This document shows positions 36,025 through 46,613 of a stretch of 64,000 nucleotides of DNA, piece by piece. The translations under genes were made by a program, and so were the position numbers. The notes beneath the pieces were generated by a model, which searched no databases, was not told the origin of the DNA, and worked only from the letters and a program-made list of their open reading frames with translations. This stretch comes from Desmodus rotundus (lineage: Eukaryota; Chordata; Mammalia; Chiroptera; Phyllostomidae). The stretch covers positions 96,957,010 to 97,021,009 of the forward strand of contig NC_071393.1 of NCBI RefSeq assembly GCF_022682495.2, read 5' to 3'. How positions within the stretch are numbered: position 1 is the stretch's first letter; each line of letters begins with the position of its first letter.

Positions 36025-37926
36025 AGAAAAGCCTTCAGTTAATTTGTCTTCTGTAAAATACACTGCTGGGTGTGCAAGGGGGCAGTCTCTGAGGAAGGTG
36101 TGAGGCTTTGTGCTTCCAAAGCACTTTCATCCTGAGATTTCAAAGCATGACAAGTAATTCTTTTGCAACATGCTTTGAGGTAAGTAATGAATGTACAGCC
36201 ATCGTTCCCTTTTCTCACTGAAATACGGCTAGCTTTGTAATGAACCACAGCATCTGCTTAGTATTAAGTCTGTTTAATAATCTACAGTTGGAGACCTAAG
36301 AGCACCGTCGCCTCTTTTGTAAATAAGATTGGTGCTAGGCAAACTGGTTGGAATTTTAGGAATGAGCATAAACCCTGGACGTGGGTTGTATAAAAGCCTT
36401 TGCTGGGATAGAGGTGTAAGTCAGACACCTCATAGGATTGTAGAATCCCAGCTTCTGAACACCCTTAATCAGGGACACTGAGTCAGTGGAGATGAGCCCC
36501 GGGCTCTCATGACCACTCCACACCACTTAAGTGTTTGGCAAGCTCCACTTGAGGCAAATGAGATTAGTAAAAGTTGCTTTAAAACCATACTGGGGCCATT
36601 CGGTGATAAAGACAAAAAGGCTTTAAGGGAAGGTACTCTCATTTATCATCAGATCCCAGAACTTAGTGCTCCATTCCTTCTAATAAATCAAAGGTATATA
36701 CTGTCTAATCCCTGGTATTCCATGTTGGCTGTGTAGGGTTTGCTGCCTAATACCATGGTGAGTTAGGATACGTGGGCCAGGACCTGTGAGCCTTGCCTGG
36801 AAGTGAGATGAAGCCGTTCTCCATGGGGTGTGAACGTCTAACCAGACCTCCAGGGGCTTTACCACAATGGTGATGAAGTTTAAGCACCTGGGCTCCTTAT
36901 TTGCTCTGTCCTCTTGTAGGGGCCTGGGAGCAGTCCTACCAAATCTGTATTTCTATTTTTATATTCTTAAGGCTGCCAAATCATACAAGCTCAGACCACA
37001 CGAAACCTGGTTCTGCCCCTGCACAGTGAACCTACACTCCCAGCTAGGTGATCACAGCCTCACCTACCAGGTTGCTTGTGCCATTTATTGCCTGCCGTCC
37101 ACAAAACCCTTCTCTGTAGCTCCTAGGAACTTCTCGTTGGTATTTCCACTGTTGGGGAAATGAAGAATTCTTTCGCAGGACCTTGGTGTGGTCTGAAGCC
37201 CGCAGCCATGTGAGATGGTTGCAGAGACTGACTGTGTTGTCCCCTGCAGTTCCCCTTGTGCCTGGCCCTTAGACATGTGCCTTGTATAACCTCCCCCCAA
37301 ACATACCTTCCTTAGTTTGATTTGCTTTAGCCACTAAGCACCATTACACAAAGCCACAGCCCAGAGAGCCCAGTTTTGATACATATAAGGACGAAAATCT
37401 CTGTTTAGAGCTCTGCCCTTTCTCCCACCCCTGAACATGCCAGTGTGACTCCAACCCGTCTTTAGGGCAGTGCCGACTCTGCTGGTGGATCCACAAATTG
37501 GGTCACACAGGCAGCACTAGCCTGGCACCTCTTGGCTACATAACTCAGCCACTTCACCTGGAATTGCTCCCAGCAGGGCTGGTACCCTCACTACCGTCTC
37601 CCAGGGCTCTTGCTGTATCATAGCTATGTCCTATTACATCCCCTTATTACTTTCCGTTAGTCACGGGGAAATGGCTTGAAGCCACAATTGGTTTGACCCG
37701 CTTGAGCTGACCCATCCTAGGTTTGTGAACCTCTCTGGTAATAGGCTGGAAAAAGCTGGAACTTCTGACAGAAGCACCAGAAAGGGCCTTTGAAGTTCTG
37801 CGAGACCTTGTCACATCTGGTTTGCTTTGGCTTCCTTCAGTGTAGGCTGTTAAGGCAGGTCAGTCTTCCCTGTGTTTAGCTGAGTCTGCCTTGTTTTACT
37901 GTGAATGTTTCTACCCTATACTCGGT

Positions 37927-38130
37927 GTTTTGTTTTTTTAAGATTTATGTTTAAGAGAGGAAGAGGGAAAGGAACCTCAATGTGAGAAACATTGATCAAT
38001 TGCCTTTGGTACGTCCCCTGACCAGGGACTGAACCTGCAACCCAGGCATGTGCCTGACTGGGAATTGAACTGGTGACATTTCGCGTTTTGGGATGATGCC
38101 CAACCAACTGAACGACACCAATCAGGGCAG
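37927..38130 (-). mobile_element. Ves SINE, antisense
   Basis: The Ves body is read on the minus strand (CTGCCCTGATTGGTGTCGTT). It is flanked by TATACTCGGT and TATACTTGGT, an imperfect target-site duplication. Confidence 0.88.
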
Positions 38131-38409
38131 TATACTTGGTATTTATGAATGAATCTCAACTGTGTCACTGTGTGTCGAGATGGGAATGAGAGTTTGTAAG
38201 TGGCCCTGTGGTACTGCAAGAAATGTCGCCACAGTTCCTTGTTTTAGTTCTGCTTGGTGCTGTTTCTCAGCCAGCACTGGCTTTGTCTTGGAAATGTGGA
38301 AAATAACTCCAGCACTAGATAGAGGATATGGTCTTTTGGGTGATTGCCCTTCTTTGGAGAAGTACTACCATGGTAACTCAGCATTACACAGTGGGCTACA
38401 GTGTGCAGA

Positions 38410-38600
38410 CACTTTTCAAGTCATTATTAACTCAGACCATCCCCACCAGGCTCCCTGAGGTAAGAAATAGAAATCCAACTTTAGTGAAGATGCTGAGGCT
38501 TTGAGGGGTGAAATGATTTGCCCAAAGCCAGGCAGCTGGGAAACAGCAGCAGGGGAGGAAGCCAGGGCTGACTCCAAACCATAGGCCCTTTCCTTCCTGT
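38410..38600 (-). mobile_element. MIR SINE, antisense
   Basis: GATGCTGAGGCTTTGAGGGG, ATGATTTGCCCAAAGCCAGG and GGAAGCCAGGGCTGACTCC fit MIR in reverse. It lies just beyond the CALML4 poly(A) signal. Confidence 0.55.
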
Positions 38601-38643
38601 AAAGGGCTGGACTAACAGCAGTGATTAAAATTAATAAAAATCT

Positions 38644-38649
38644 TTTATT
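38644..38649 (-). terminator. CALML4 poly(A) signal AATAAA
   Basis: On the minus strand AATAAA occurs about 180 nt after the CALML4 stop, in CTTTAATAAAAGATT. It implies a short 3'UTR ending near 38620-38630. It is the first canonical hexamer after the stop. Confidence 0.6.
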
Positions 38650-38825
38650 AAAGACATGCTAGTTCCATGGCCAAAATCATTTCATTTGCTAAGTTATCCT
38701 CTGCTACAGTTAGGTAATGTCATCTTGCCGCTGTGCCGCCTCCCTTGAGTGAAAGGAACGCTTTTCTTTAAAATTCATCTGTCTGATTTCTCAGGCCCGG
38801 GGAGGCTTTCTTACGTTCTCTTCAT

Positions 38826-38923
38826 TCAGCCATCTCGCGCAGGGGTGGTGATCTTGTGGATAAATTCATCATACTTCACTCTGCCGTTTGGTTCGATATT
38901 TGCTTCCCTGAAAAGATCATCCA
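38826..38923 (-). CDS. CALML4: CALML4 coding exon 5 (EF-hand 4 and stop)
   Basis: The acceptor is GATTTATTGCAG. It encodes (V)DDLFREANIEPNGRVKYD, then EFIHKITTPARDG and TGA. No long open frame marks it. It was found from the conserved EF-hand 4 peptide. It lies about 2.8 kb beyond exon 4. Confidence 0.93.
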
Positions 38924-41900
38924 CTGCAATAAATCACATTAATTTTTCAGTTCAGCTTTACTGCTACATTATAGGACATCGAGTTCCTTAGTGGACATTT
39001 GCCCACTAAGGAGGCCACTAAGGAGCCCCTCTGGGTTGGGGCTCCCCAGAGGTCTTCTCTGAGTGGCCAGTCCTCTGTTCACATAGACCAGGAAATAAGC
39101 CGTCGAACAGAACAGGACAGCCCACCCCCTACCCCTGGGAGACCACTGATAGAATTTGGAGTTCATTGGATTTTCTGCAGGGACCGGTGAGGATTCAGTC
39201 ACTGAAGCCACCTTGGTTTTTTTTCTGTTGTTGTTTTTAATGGCCTCAATTTCCTGTCTCTATGTTTCTGGAAACCTTCAGCGAGGGTTTTACCTCCCAG
39301 AGCCCACCCTCCCAGCTGAACGGGCAACCTCAGCAGCTCCACCCTGGGCCACCCTGGCCTTCCCTTCCAAATGGGCATGCCCCACCCCAGGAGAGGGCTT
39401 GGTGACAAGTGGTGTCTGCCACCGTCACCTTTTTTTAGGAGTTTGTGTTTTGGGGGTGGGGAAAGTATGAGAGAAAATAAATTCAACTGTGTCTAAAGCT
39501 GAAAGGGTACAAAACCGCCATTGTTCTCTGACGTTGCTCCAAAAAAATCACTTCATTTACTTGTTACTTCTGTTTCTGGATTCCTTGAACAAAATACTAG
39601 CTTGTCCCAGATCTTGGCAAAAAGGGTCATTTCAGCTTAAACTTCTCCACAGTGGCCTCTCGGGGCCAACATACCTTCGGCTCTTTGAACTATGCTGACC
39701 CTCTTGCAAAAACTGTCTCACTGCCCTCTGTCCACTTCCTCGGCCCTAGACATCCCCGATTCGTAATTTTGGGCTTAGAAAATACCCTGTGACTCTCTGC
39801 CTAACCAGCTTCTAAACTAGTCACCACGTTCTGTGCCTAGGCTGATGGGAGTGATGCATGTTTTTAGAATGTTACGAAGAATGTAAGTTACCTTCATGGA
39901 GAAACTTCTACCCACCAGCCACTTGGTTCAAACCATCCCAGTGGACTGGTCCAACACCAGCTGCCCTGCCAACCACTGAGCCTCCTGCCCAGAAAAGGGA
40001 CCACGCTGGATAGCCAGGTGGCAGGGTCTGCCTGCTGGGTAGTATGGTGGTTCACGCTGAACCCAGAAAGAATCAGGGTGCTGACGTCAGCCTGTCCCAG
40101 GCCTTAGAAGGGAGGTCTCCCTGACAGCCTTCTCCAGCTGCTCCAATAAAGGTGAAGGTTTTCTTTCAGTCACTCAGGGTAAAGGATTCCTATTTCTAGC
40201 ATCCCCCACAGCCAAAGGAAGGGAAATTGGTCCCCCAGCTTGCTGGGAACACATTGCCATTTTCTTTGAAATGTTTCTTGACCGGTTAAACAAATGAGAA
40301 ATGTGTACGAGTTTAGGGCCCGTGGTGTTAACTTTAGACAGAGATCACTAACCGTAAGAAGTAAGGCCCCAGCTGGCCCTCTCTGCCAACACCCCACCTC
40401 GTACATAAAAGGCACTAGGAGCTGCGTCCTCAGAGCCCGAGAGGGAGGCAGACCCATGTTTCCCCAGTTCCCATGAAAACAGCCACAATGAAAGAGCAGG
40501 ATAGCTGCCAGCCTGAAAAAGCAGGGGGTGGGGCGGGGGCGGGGGGCTGATCTGCCTTCTGCAGCACTATTTTTAAGTGCTTTGCGCTGTGCCTTTGTGG
40601 CTGCAGATAAAATCTAAGCAGTCGGCTTTATAGAATGTTAGCTCTTGGAGGGACCTGAGGGATTGTCTATTGTAACCTCATTTTTTCCCAACAAGGAAAC
40701 TGAGGAGGGTGAGAGAGGTGAAGAAACCCATCTGAGGTCCTCCAGAATGAAGGCGAGCCAGGATTCAAATCTAATTCCAAGCACAACCTGGCAACCCCTC
40801 CACTGGCTGCTTGTGATCTCACCAAAGGCTAAAGGGCCGACATTGTTGGAGCCTTTCCCCACCTGCTGTGTCCTAGTCGAGCCCCCCCCCATCACCAGCT
40901 CCCCCCACCACCCCCATCACAACCACAGCAAGCCCAGAAGCCTGAGTGGGAATCCCAGCCTCCCGGGTCAGTGGGTGTAGACACTGCTGGTGACTCAAAA
41001 TGGCTGCCGTGGCAGGACTGGAGGGCTAGCCGGGCAGGCTGGAAGAACCCCAGAAATGCCAGCCTTGGGGTGGCCCTTTGCCACGTGCACAGGGCTTTCC
41101 CAGAAGACCCAGGCCCCTTGTCCTGCTGGGACGCAGGAAGGCGCGCTGCACTGCTGGGAGGTAGGCAAAGGCCTGTGACAGGGTTCTGGGACCAGCAGTC
41201 CCAGCAGAGGCTGCCACCGACACCCCTCTGGAAGAGCTGTGAGAGCTGGCTGAGGCACGAGGGGAGGGAACAAAGTAGCAGCTCAGTTTGGACACCCTGC
41301 GTCAGCCGCCACTTCAGAAGACGGAGAAAAGAGCCTGAGCTGGCCTGGGGGTGCGCGGAGCTAATGCGTGTCTAACAGACCTCTGTGCAACTCTGGCTCT
41401 GCTACCGCAGGCCACTCGGCTCCCCTGCGTCTTTCTCAGCATAAGAGGGCTCTAGTGCTCCCAGGGCGGCAGAGCTCTGAACAAAGGCCCACAGTGAAAG
41501 CTTAAACTCAGGGTGAGGCCCAAGTAGGTCCCAGCTGGGACTCCCCAGGCCCTCCCTTTGCCTGGCTGGACTTCTCCCCCCATCACCCCAGCTCCCCCAG
41601 CTCTCTCCCCTGGCTCCAGCCCACAGCTCACCCACCTCACCATCTCTGCAGCCTTCTGGGGCATGCATGAAACGCAGTGTCTGCGCAGTCCGGGTGGTGT
41701 CACCGCCCCCCCCCCTTTCTCCCGCTGTGGGGAAAGGGGGAACCACGCCATTACCTTCCTTGTGGGTGAGCTTCTCCCCCAGTTTCGTGAGTTTCGACCG
41801 CAGCTCGGATGCCATGATGTAGCCTTTCTTCTCCTTGTCCGCCATCAACATGGCCAAAAGAATTTCTTTCTTCGGGTCCTCTTGTTTTATTTGCATGTGC

Positions 41901-44900
41901 ATAATGGTCAGGAAGGTGGAGAAATCCAGCTCTCCATTTCTGTCTAGCGAACCCCCAAACACAGCAGAGTGAGTAGGGAGGAAAAGGCCGATGTTGGGGA
42001 AGCCAGCTTGCCTCCTACCCAAGCCTTCCTGGCCAGCTTGAGGGCCACCTGATTCAGGAAGGGTCACGATGGTGGCAGTGGTCATGGGGAAGAGGCACAG
42101 GAACTATGGTTTTCACCATCCCATTTTGCCCACTAAGGAGGCAGAAGCTCTGAGTGGGAAGTCACCTTGCAGAGCTGTGGCAGGTCCAGGACGGAGCCCC
42201 ACCTCCTCTGCTCCCTTCCAGGTGCTTCTCTCATGCCCTGAACTGCGGGGGAATACCTCGATGTGTCCACCCCCTCTTTGGCAGCCACCACTGCACATCT
42301 ACAAAGATGGACAGGTGGCCCCACCTGGCCCTCAAGCCCCAGTCCTGGCTGGGCTGGTCGCTTGCCTTTCCCCCCACTGCAGCCAGCCAAGGCTCCCTGG
42401 CCCGTGTGCCTCCTCTGAGCATGCCTGGGGGGCTCAGTCCTGCCCCTGCCTGGGGTGTAACTACAGGAAATTGAAACTTCCCCTGACCACAAGTTCCTGT
42501 TTGGAGGAGACAGAAACCAAAGGAAACTACCACCCCTTGGAGGTGGAAACAGGGAATCTTTGTCACTGAGCGCTCTGTCACCGGGCTCTAGGCCTTCAGA
42601 GGCCCGCCCTGGACGGGCTCCCAGCGTTGCTGCAGGCACACTGGTGGGGCTGTGGGGTCACCCAGGCATGTGGTGGGGACCCATCTGAGAGATGAGGCAA
42701 CTGAGTTCCAGTTGACCTCCCGATCAAGTGACCCTTCCAGGCCACCCCCTTTCTCTGGGCCAGTCTTTCCTTCCTGAGTGTCCAGCTACCAGTGTGTACA
42801 GCCGCCCCAGCCTCGGACACCACTGTTGTTTTCTTTAAAAAAACACAACTTGTCTCTGGTTATAAAATCTTGTATGTCCCCACTGTCAAAAATATAAGAA
42901 ACAACGATGAAGGGAATGAAAATCACCCATAAGGAATGAAAATCACTACCAGAGAGAACCACCTGGCAACATTTTGACTGGGTTTTCCTCCACCTTTTTT
43001 TCCTCCCAGAATTGCATAGTTTTTAGAAGGTCAGTCTTTGAAATCAGAAGAATCGGGTTCCAACTCTGATTCCTCCATTGGCTTAAGCAGCTGGGCAAGT
43101 GACCCAAGGGCTCTGAACCCTGACCTTCACCTGCAAAGCAGTGCCTTCCTCCAGGGCTGTTTGAGCTAAGCATGTGATGAGTACTCAGTGAAAGGAAGTT
43201 GTTCTGTCAAAGCAATTTTGGGGTCACTGTTAGCTCTGCCTTGACTGTGGAGTGGCGATTGCCTTGTTGGAGGGCTTGGACCGCCAGGTCCCCTGAGATG
43301 AGGGTGTCACCAGCTGCTGCAGGAATTCCAGGAAGCCTGAGCGATGCCCAGCACACCTGGCCAAATGCCTCCACAGCTCCCAGCTGGTGACCTCTGACCT
43401 GTCCGCACTTCCACCATTTGCACCTGCCTGTCAGGCCCCTCCCAGGCCCCCAGCTGCTTGGCTCAGGGCCCGCCCACCAGCCCAGCCCACTCACCTATCC
43501 CCTGCGTCTGCAGGTGCCGCTGCGCCTCCCCGGGGGTCGGGCTGGCCCCCAGGCACCTCATCACTACCATGAGGTCAGTGGCTTTTATCTTCCCCCGCTG
43601 CTGCTTGTCGTACAGGGAGAAGCATTCCTTGTACTCTGCACACAGCCGGGAAGGGAGAATCAGGAGCACTTCTCCACCCTCCGCTCCGCCCGGCACTTCA
43701 CCCTCGCCTCCCTTTTCTCTTCCCTCCCCGCCCTGTGCCCCCTCCCTCTGCCCCCCTTCCCATCACAACTAAAAATACAGGACTGCCAAGTTCAACTGAA
43801 CTTCCAATAAACAATGAACATATTTTTAGGATAAGTACGTCCCAAATTTTTGCATTGTTGTTTATCTGACATTCAAACTTAACTGAGTGTCCTGAGTATT
43901 TCTTAAAGATTTTATTTATTTATTTTTTAGAAAGACGGAAAGGGAAGGAGAACGAGAGGGAGAAAAACATCGATGTGAGAGGGAAACATCGGTTGTTGCC
44001 TCTCATACTCACCCCAGCTGGGACTAAACCTGCAGCCCAGGTACGAGTCCTGGCCAGGAATCGGCCGGCAACCTTTTGCTTCGCAGGATGATGCTCCACC
44101 CCACTGAGCCACACCGGCCAGGGCTGAGGGTCCTGTGTTTTACCTGGCAACCCTATTTCTTCCCTCTCCTGACTCCCCTTTCTCTGCTCCCCCTGTTCTC
44201 CTCCCACAACTGACTCAAACCACAGGGAAGCTCTCCCCAGCCCCTCCCCACTAGGCCCAGTCCAGGGAGACTGGGAGCCGGCAGCAGGGCCTCCAGACAC
44301 CCAGGGGGCCTTTGCAAAGACAACTGATGTGGGGAAGGGGAATGCCTCTGAGTTACTGACAGGACTGGGAATCCCCGCCCCTGGGAGAGGCCTGGCAGAC
44401 AGAGGCGCTCCTATGTGGTGACAATTATTATTATAGTTATGGGCATTTCTGAAACCCCTGCTCCGACCCCAGCCTCCAGGCTGCAGATGCCTGAGCCGCC
44501 CTCTGACACAGGCCCTGGCCCTGTTCTTCAAGACTTTGAGGGGTGCCACCAGGGTGTTTCCCAGCCTCTAACCAGACGCAGCGTGTGGCTCTCTTTGACC
44601 CTCTCTCCCACAGGAGCTGAGGCCTCTGGAGCCACGTTCTCTCAGCCCAGCAGGGCAGGGCACCCACCCGCCTCTCAGTCCCCCCTCCCAGCTCAGGAGG
44701 AGCAGTGAGGCCAGCAGTAGCTTGGGAAGACCCCTGGGCCCTCCCACAGAGGTTCTGATTCAGAACTCGGGGTGGGCCTGCCATCGTGTCATCAGAATAG
44801 TTCAAATCACCCCAGGTGGAGCCCCTGCCTGGGGGTGGGGTGAGGGTGGAGACTGTGACTTGACAAGTGGGTCGCATGCCAGTGATGCATCCCTTTTCTG

Positions 44901-46613
44901 ATGAATGCGCTATTATTCAATCTGGTAAGTGATCTACTATTAAATTGTTTCTTAGCCTTGTGCAAATTATATTCATTAAACTAAAACCTCTTCCAAATTG
45001 TGGCACTGCTGATTGCAATAGGGCCATCTTTTTAATTTTTCTGTACAAATGCAGGGGGTGGAACGTTGATTAATCTTATATTATTTAATGATGACTGGTT
45101 GTAACAACCAGCTCCCAAAATGTCTAAAACTGCACCAGCCGGCTCATGCTAGAGAGCGAGCTGGCCCTGGCACACGCCCGGGTGACCCCAGGCTGCACCA
45201 GGCCCAGTGTCAGGCGCACGGCTGACATCCTCTGTCAGTCGCTCACAGGAGCTTCGGGAGGTGGTGTCATATCTCCACGTCACAGATAAGAAAACTGAGG
45301 CTCGGACATGCTAGGACCCCAGGCCCGCTACCCCAAGGCTCCTGTTCTTCCCACTCCAACAGGCCACCCCTGTCCAGTCTGTCATTCATTTATTAAACAC
45401 TAGTGGCCACTTTCTTGGTGTCAGACATGGGATCCAAAGGGAAGTTTGCTGTCTTCCCTTCTCGGAGCTTCAGAGAAAGGGTCGGTGAGCCTCAGAACCA
45501 GGTGCGGGTGGGGGACGCTGAGACCGACAGCCACACTGCACTCAGGTTCTCCCTGAGATGGGGCATGAGAGCCCCTGCGCAGGCCTCGGGCTTTAAAACT
45601 CCTTGCTCTGGCCCTCCTCTGGGGGTGAGAATATCAAGGGGTCTACGGGGAGGTACTCACCTGGTGCCTACAACCCACCCACCCACTCTTCCTTCTCGAC
45701 CAAGCTCTGGGTACCCAGAGCTCTGGAACCCCTGCCCAGGTAACCCTCAGCCCACCCCCAGGGCCTATGCCAGGCCTCCTCTGGTGCGGGTCTGGGCCCC
45801 TTAGTTCTGTGTAACCCTGCTCCTCCCGTGGCCCTGGGGAAACAAGAGCTGTGCAGGCTTGAAACTGGAACCTGCCTGGGGCTCAGGAAGTCGTGGGGGC
45901 GGGGGGGGGGGGGGGGGGGCAGTGCTCAGGGAATAAAGCGCTCCAAAGAGCAAACAGCCTTGACGTCGGGTAGAGGGGACCTCCCACCTTGCAGGTGGGG
46001 AGACCGAGGCCCCCAGAGAGTAGAGGTGTGCTGCCTGAGAGTGCAGACCAGGGCTCTTCGCTCTGGCTCAGCCAAGAACAAGACCCTCTTCTCTGGTTGG
46101 GCCCTCAGCCCTAGCCAGTTAACTATGGTTGTTCTCTCCATCCCCTATCTCACCCCTCCTCGTGCCCCTCATATCCAGCTTCTGGAGGAAAATCAAATGA
46201 GCTCTCTCTGCTATTTCCCCCACTTGTATTTTGCACTAGGCAGATGTAACACCAGCACTTCTACCTGTGAGCCGTACCCTTCACCTCCACCCAGCAGCCA
46301 CCTCCCTGCAGCCACCTCCCTGCAGCAGTGGTCTCTTGCCTGTGGGTGGGCCCAACTCCCCCACTACAGCCGCCTTTTCCCCACCAACAAAAACAGCAGA
46401 GCAAATTGCTTAATGAGACCCATATTTTGCTGTGAGTTGCTAATTAAAGAGCAAACCCAACCTACCATTAATTTGGTCCTGGGAAAGAAACTTGGCCTGC
46501 AGCAGACAGAGGAAAACAATTAGGGAGGGACTCCATGAATGTGTGGGCCATGTGCCCCACCCCCGCCTCCCAGCCCAGTCAGCGGGCAGGTGACACAGAC
46601 CCTCGCTTACCAT
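38826..46613 (-). CDS. CALML4: CALML4, calmodulin-like protein 4 (complete, five coding exons)
   Basis: Five exons join to 462 nt, or 153 residues plus stop, matching the short human isoform beginning MAKFLSQDQIN as I recall it. CALML4 is a light chain of myosin-7b in the intermicrovillar adhesion complex of intestinal and renal brush borders, and it is linked to myosin-7a in Usher-type complexes. Four EF-hands can be traced. Loop 1 (residues 21-32, DKQQRGKIKATD) ends in Asp. Loop 3 (94-105) has Lys at position 5. Loop 4 (130-141) starts with Asn. These are poor calcium ligands, which fits reported calcium insensitivity. The protein ends ITTPARDG, whereas I recall ITLPGRDY in human. It is convergent with PIAS1 and co-directional with CLN6, whose stop lies about 4.5 kb upstream. 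Confidence 0.95.
38924..41754 (-). other. CALML4 intron 4
   Basis: Mostly unique, increasingly GC-rich sequence with a MIR-like stretch near 40645-40780 and C-rich tracts near 40870-40920. No further exon was recognised. Confidence 0.7.
41755..41943 (-). CDS. CALML4: CALML4 coding exon 4 (EF-hands 2-3)
   Basis: The acceptor is GGTTCGCTAG and the donor GTAATG. It encodes (D)RNGELDFSTFLTIMHMQIK, then EILLAMLMADKEKKGYIMA and SELRSKLTKLGEKLTHKE. It contains the end of EF-hand 2, the central helix and EF-hand 3. Confidence 0.95.
41944..43494 (-). other. CALML4 intron 3
   Basis: GC-rich intron containing a MIR-like stretch at about 43020-43195. Open frames here are by-products of GC content and show no recognisable protein. 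Confidence 0.7.
43020..43195 (+). mobile_element. MIR SINE
   Basis: AATCGGGTTCCAACTCTGAT, GGGCAAGTGACCCAAGGGCT and TGATGAGTACTCAGTG follow the MIR order. Confidence 0.6.
43495..43635 (-). CDS. CALML4: CALML4 coding exon 3 (EF-hand 1 and linker)
   Basis: The acceptor is CTGTGTGCAG and the donor GTGAGT. It encodes (E)YKECFSLYDKQQRGKIKA, then TDLMVVMRCLGASPTP and GEAQRHLQTQGI. The first EF loop lacks the canonical Glu at position 12. Confidence 0.95.
43902..44125 (-). mobile_element. Ves SINE, antisense, in CALML4 intron 2
   Basis: The minus-strand body starts AGCCCTGGCCGGTGTGGCTC, with the A-tail at the left end. The flanks GAGTGTCCTGAGTATTT and GAGGGTCCTGTGTTTT resemble a diverged target-site duplication. 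Confidence 0.88.
45901..45919 (+). repeat. 19-base poly(G) run
   Basis: It follows GTGGGGGC, giving an almost unbroken 25-base G block in CALML4 intron 2. Confidence 0.95.
46466..46496 (-). CDS. CALML4: CALML4 coding exon 2 (31 nt)
   Basis: The acceptor is CTGCTGCAG and the donor GTAGGT. It encodes AKFLSQDQIN plus the first base of a Glu codon. It is a micro-exon, placed by frame continuity with the ATG exon and with EYKECF in exon 3. Confidence 0.92.
46611..46613 (-). CDS. CALML4: CALML4 coding part of exon 1 (start codon only)
   Basis: The ATG is the last codon of exon 1 (CCCCAAGATG before a GTAAGC donor) and joins directly to GCCAAGTTTC to give MAKFL. I chose it because it is in frame with the conserved start of the 153-residue isoform. 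The 5'UTR continues to higher coordinates, and its upstream edge cannot be set from sequence. Confidence 0.85.

Larger units (their letters stand above)
32356..36045 (+). other. PIAS1: PIAS1 3' untranslated region, extent uncertain
   Basis: This is non-coding, mostly unique AT-rich sequence after the PIAS1 stop, with no SINE or LINE insertion that I can recognise. A repeat-free stretch of this length suits a long 3'UTR. The candidate poly(A) signals at 34310, 34772 and 36019 give three possible ends. The right border is set just after the last of these and is inference. Confidence 0.5.
36046..38620. other. Tail-to-tail interval between PIAS1 and CALML4
   Basis: This holds one antisense Ves SINE (37927-38130) and a MIR-like stretch from about 38410. 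The rest is unique sequence without a convincing exon. It separates the convergent 3' ends of PIAS1 and CALML4. Confidence 0.6.
43636..46465 (-). other. CALML4 intron 2
   Basis: Holds an antisense Ves SINE, an AT-rich island at about 44890-45110, two MIR-like fragments near 45230-45310 and 45380-45480, and a 19-base G-run at 45901. No exon evidence was seen. Confidence 0.7.

Noticed and set aside
41402..42085. 227-residue minus-strand open frame as a separate gene
   Set aside because: Only its middle part is real: CALML4 exon 4 (41755-41943). The rest is read-through into GC-rich introns on both sides, and GT/AG sites bound the conserved part.
45828..46523. 231-residue plus-strand open frame including the poly(G) run
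   Set aside because: Low complexity, opposite to CALML4 exon 2, no known protein pattern and no good start context. It is taken as a chance frame.
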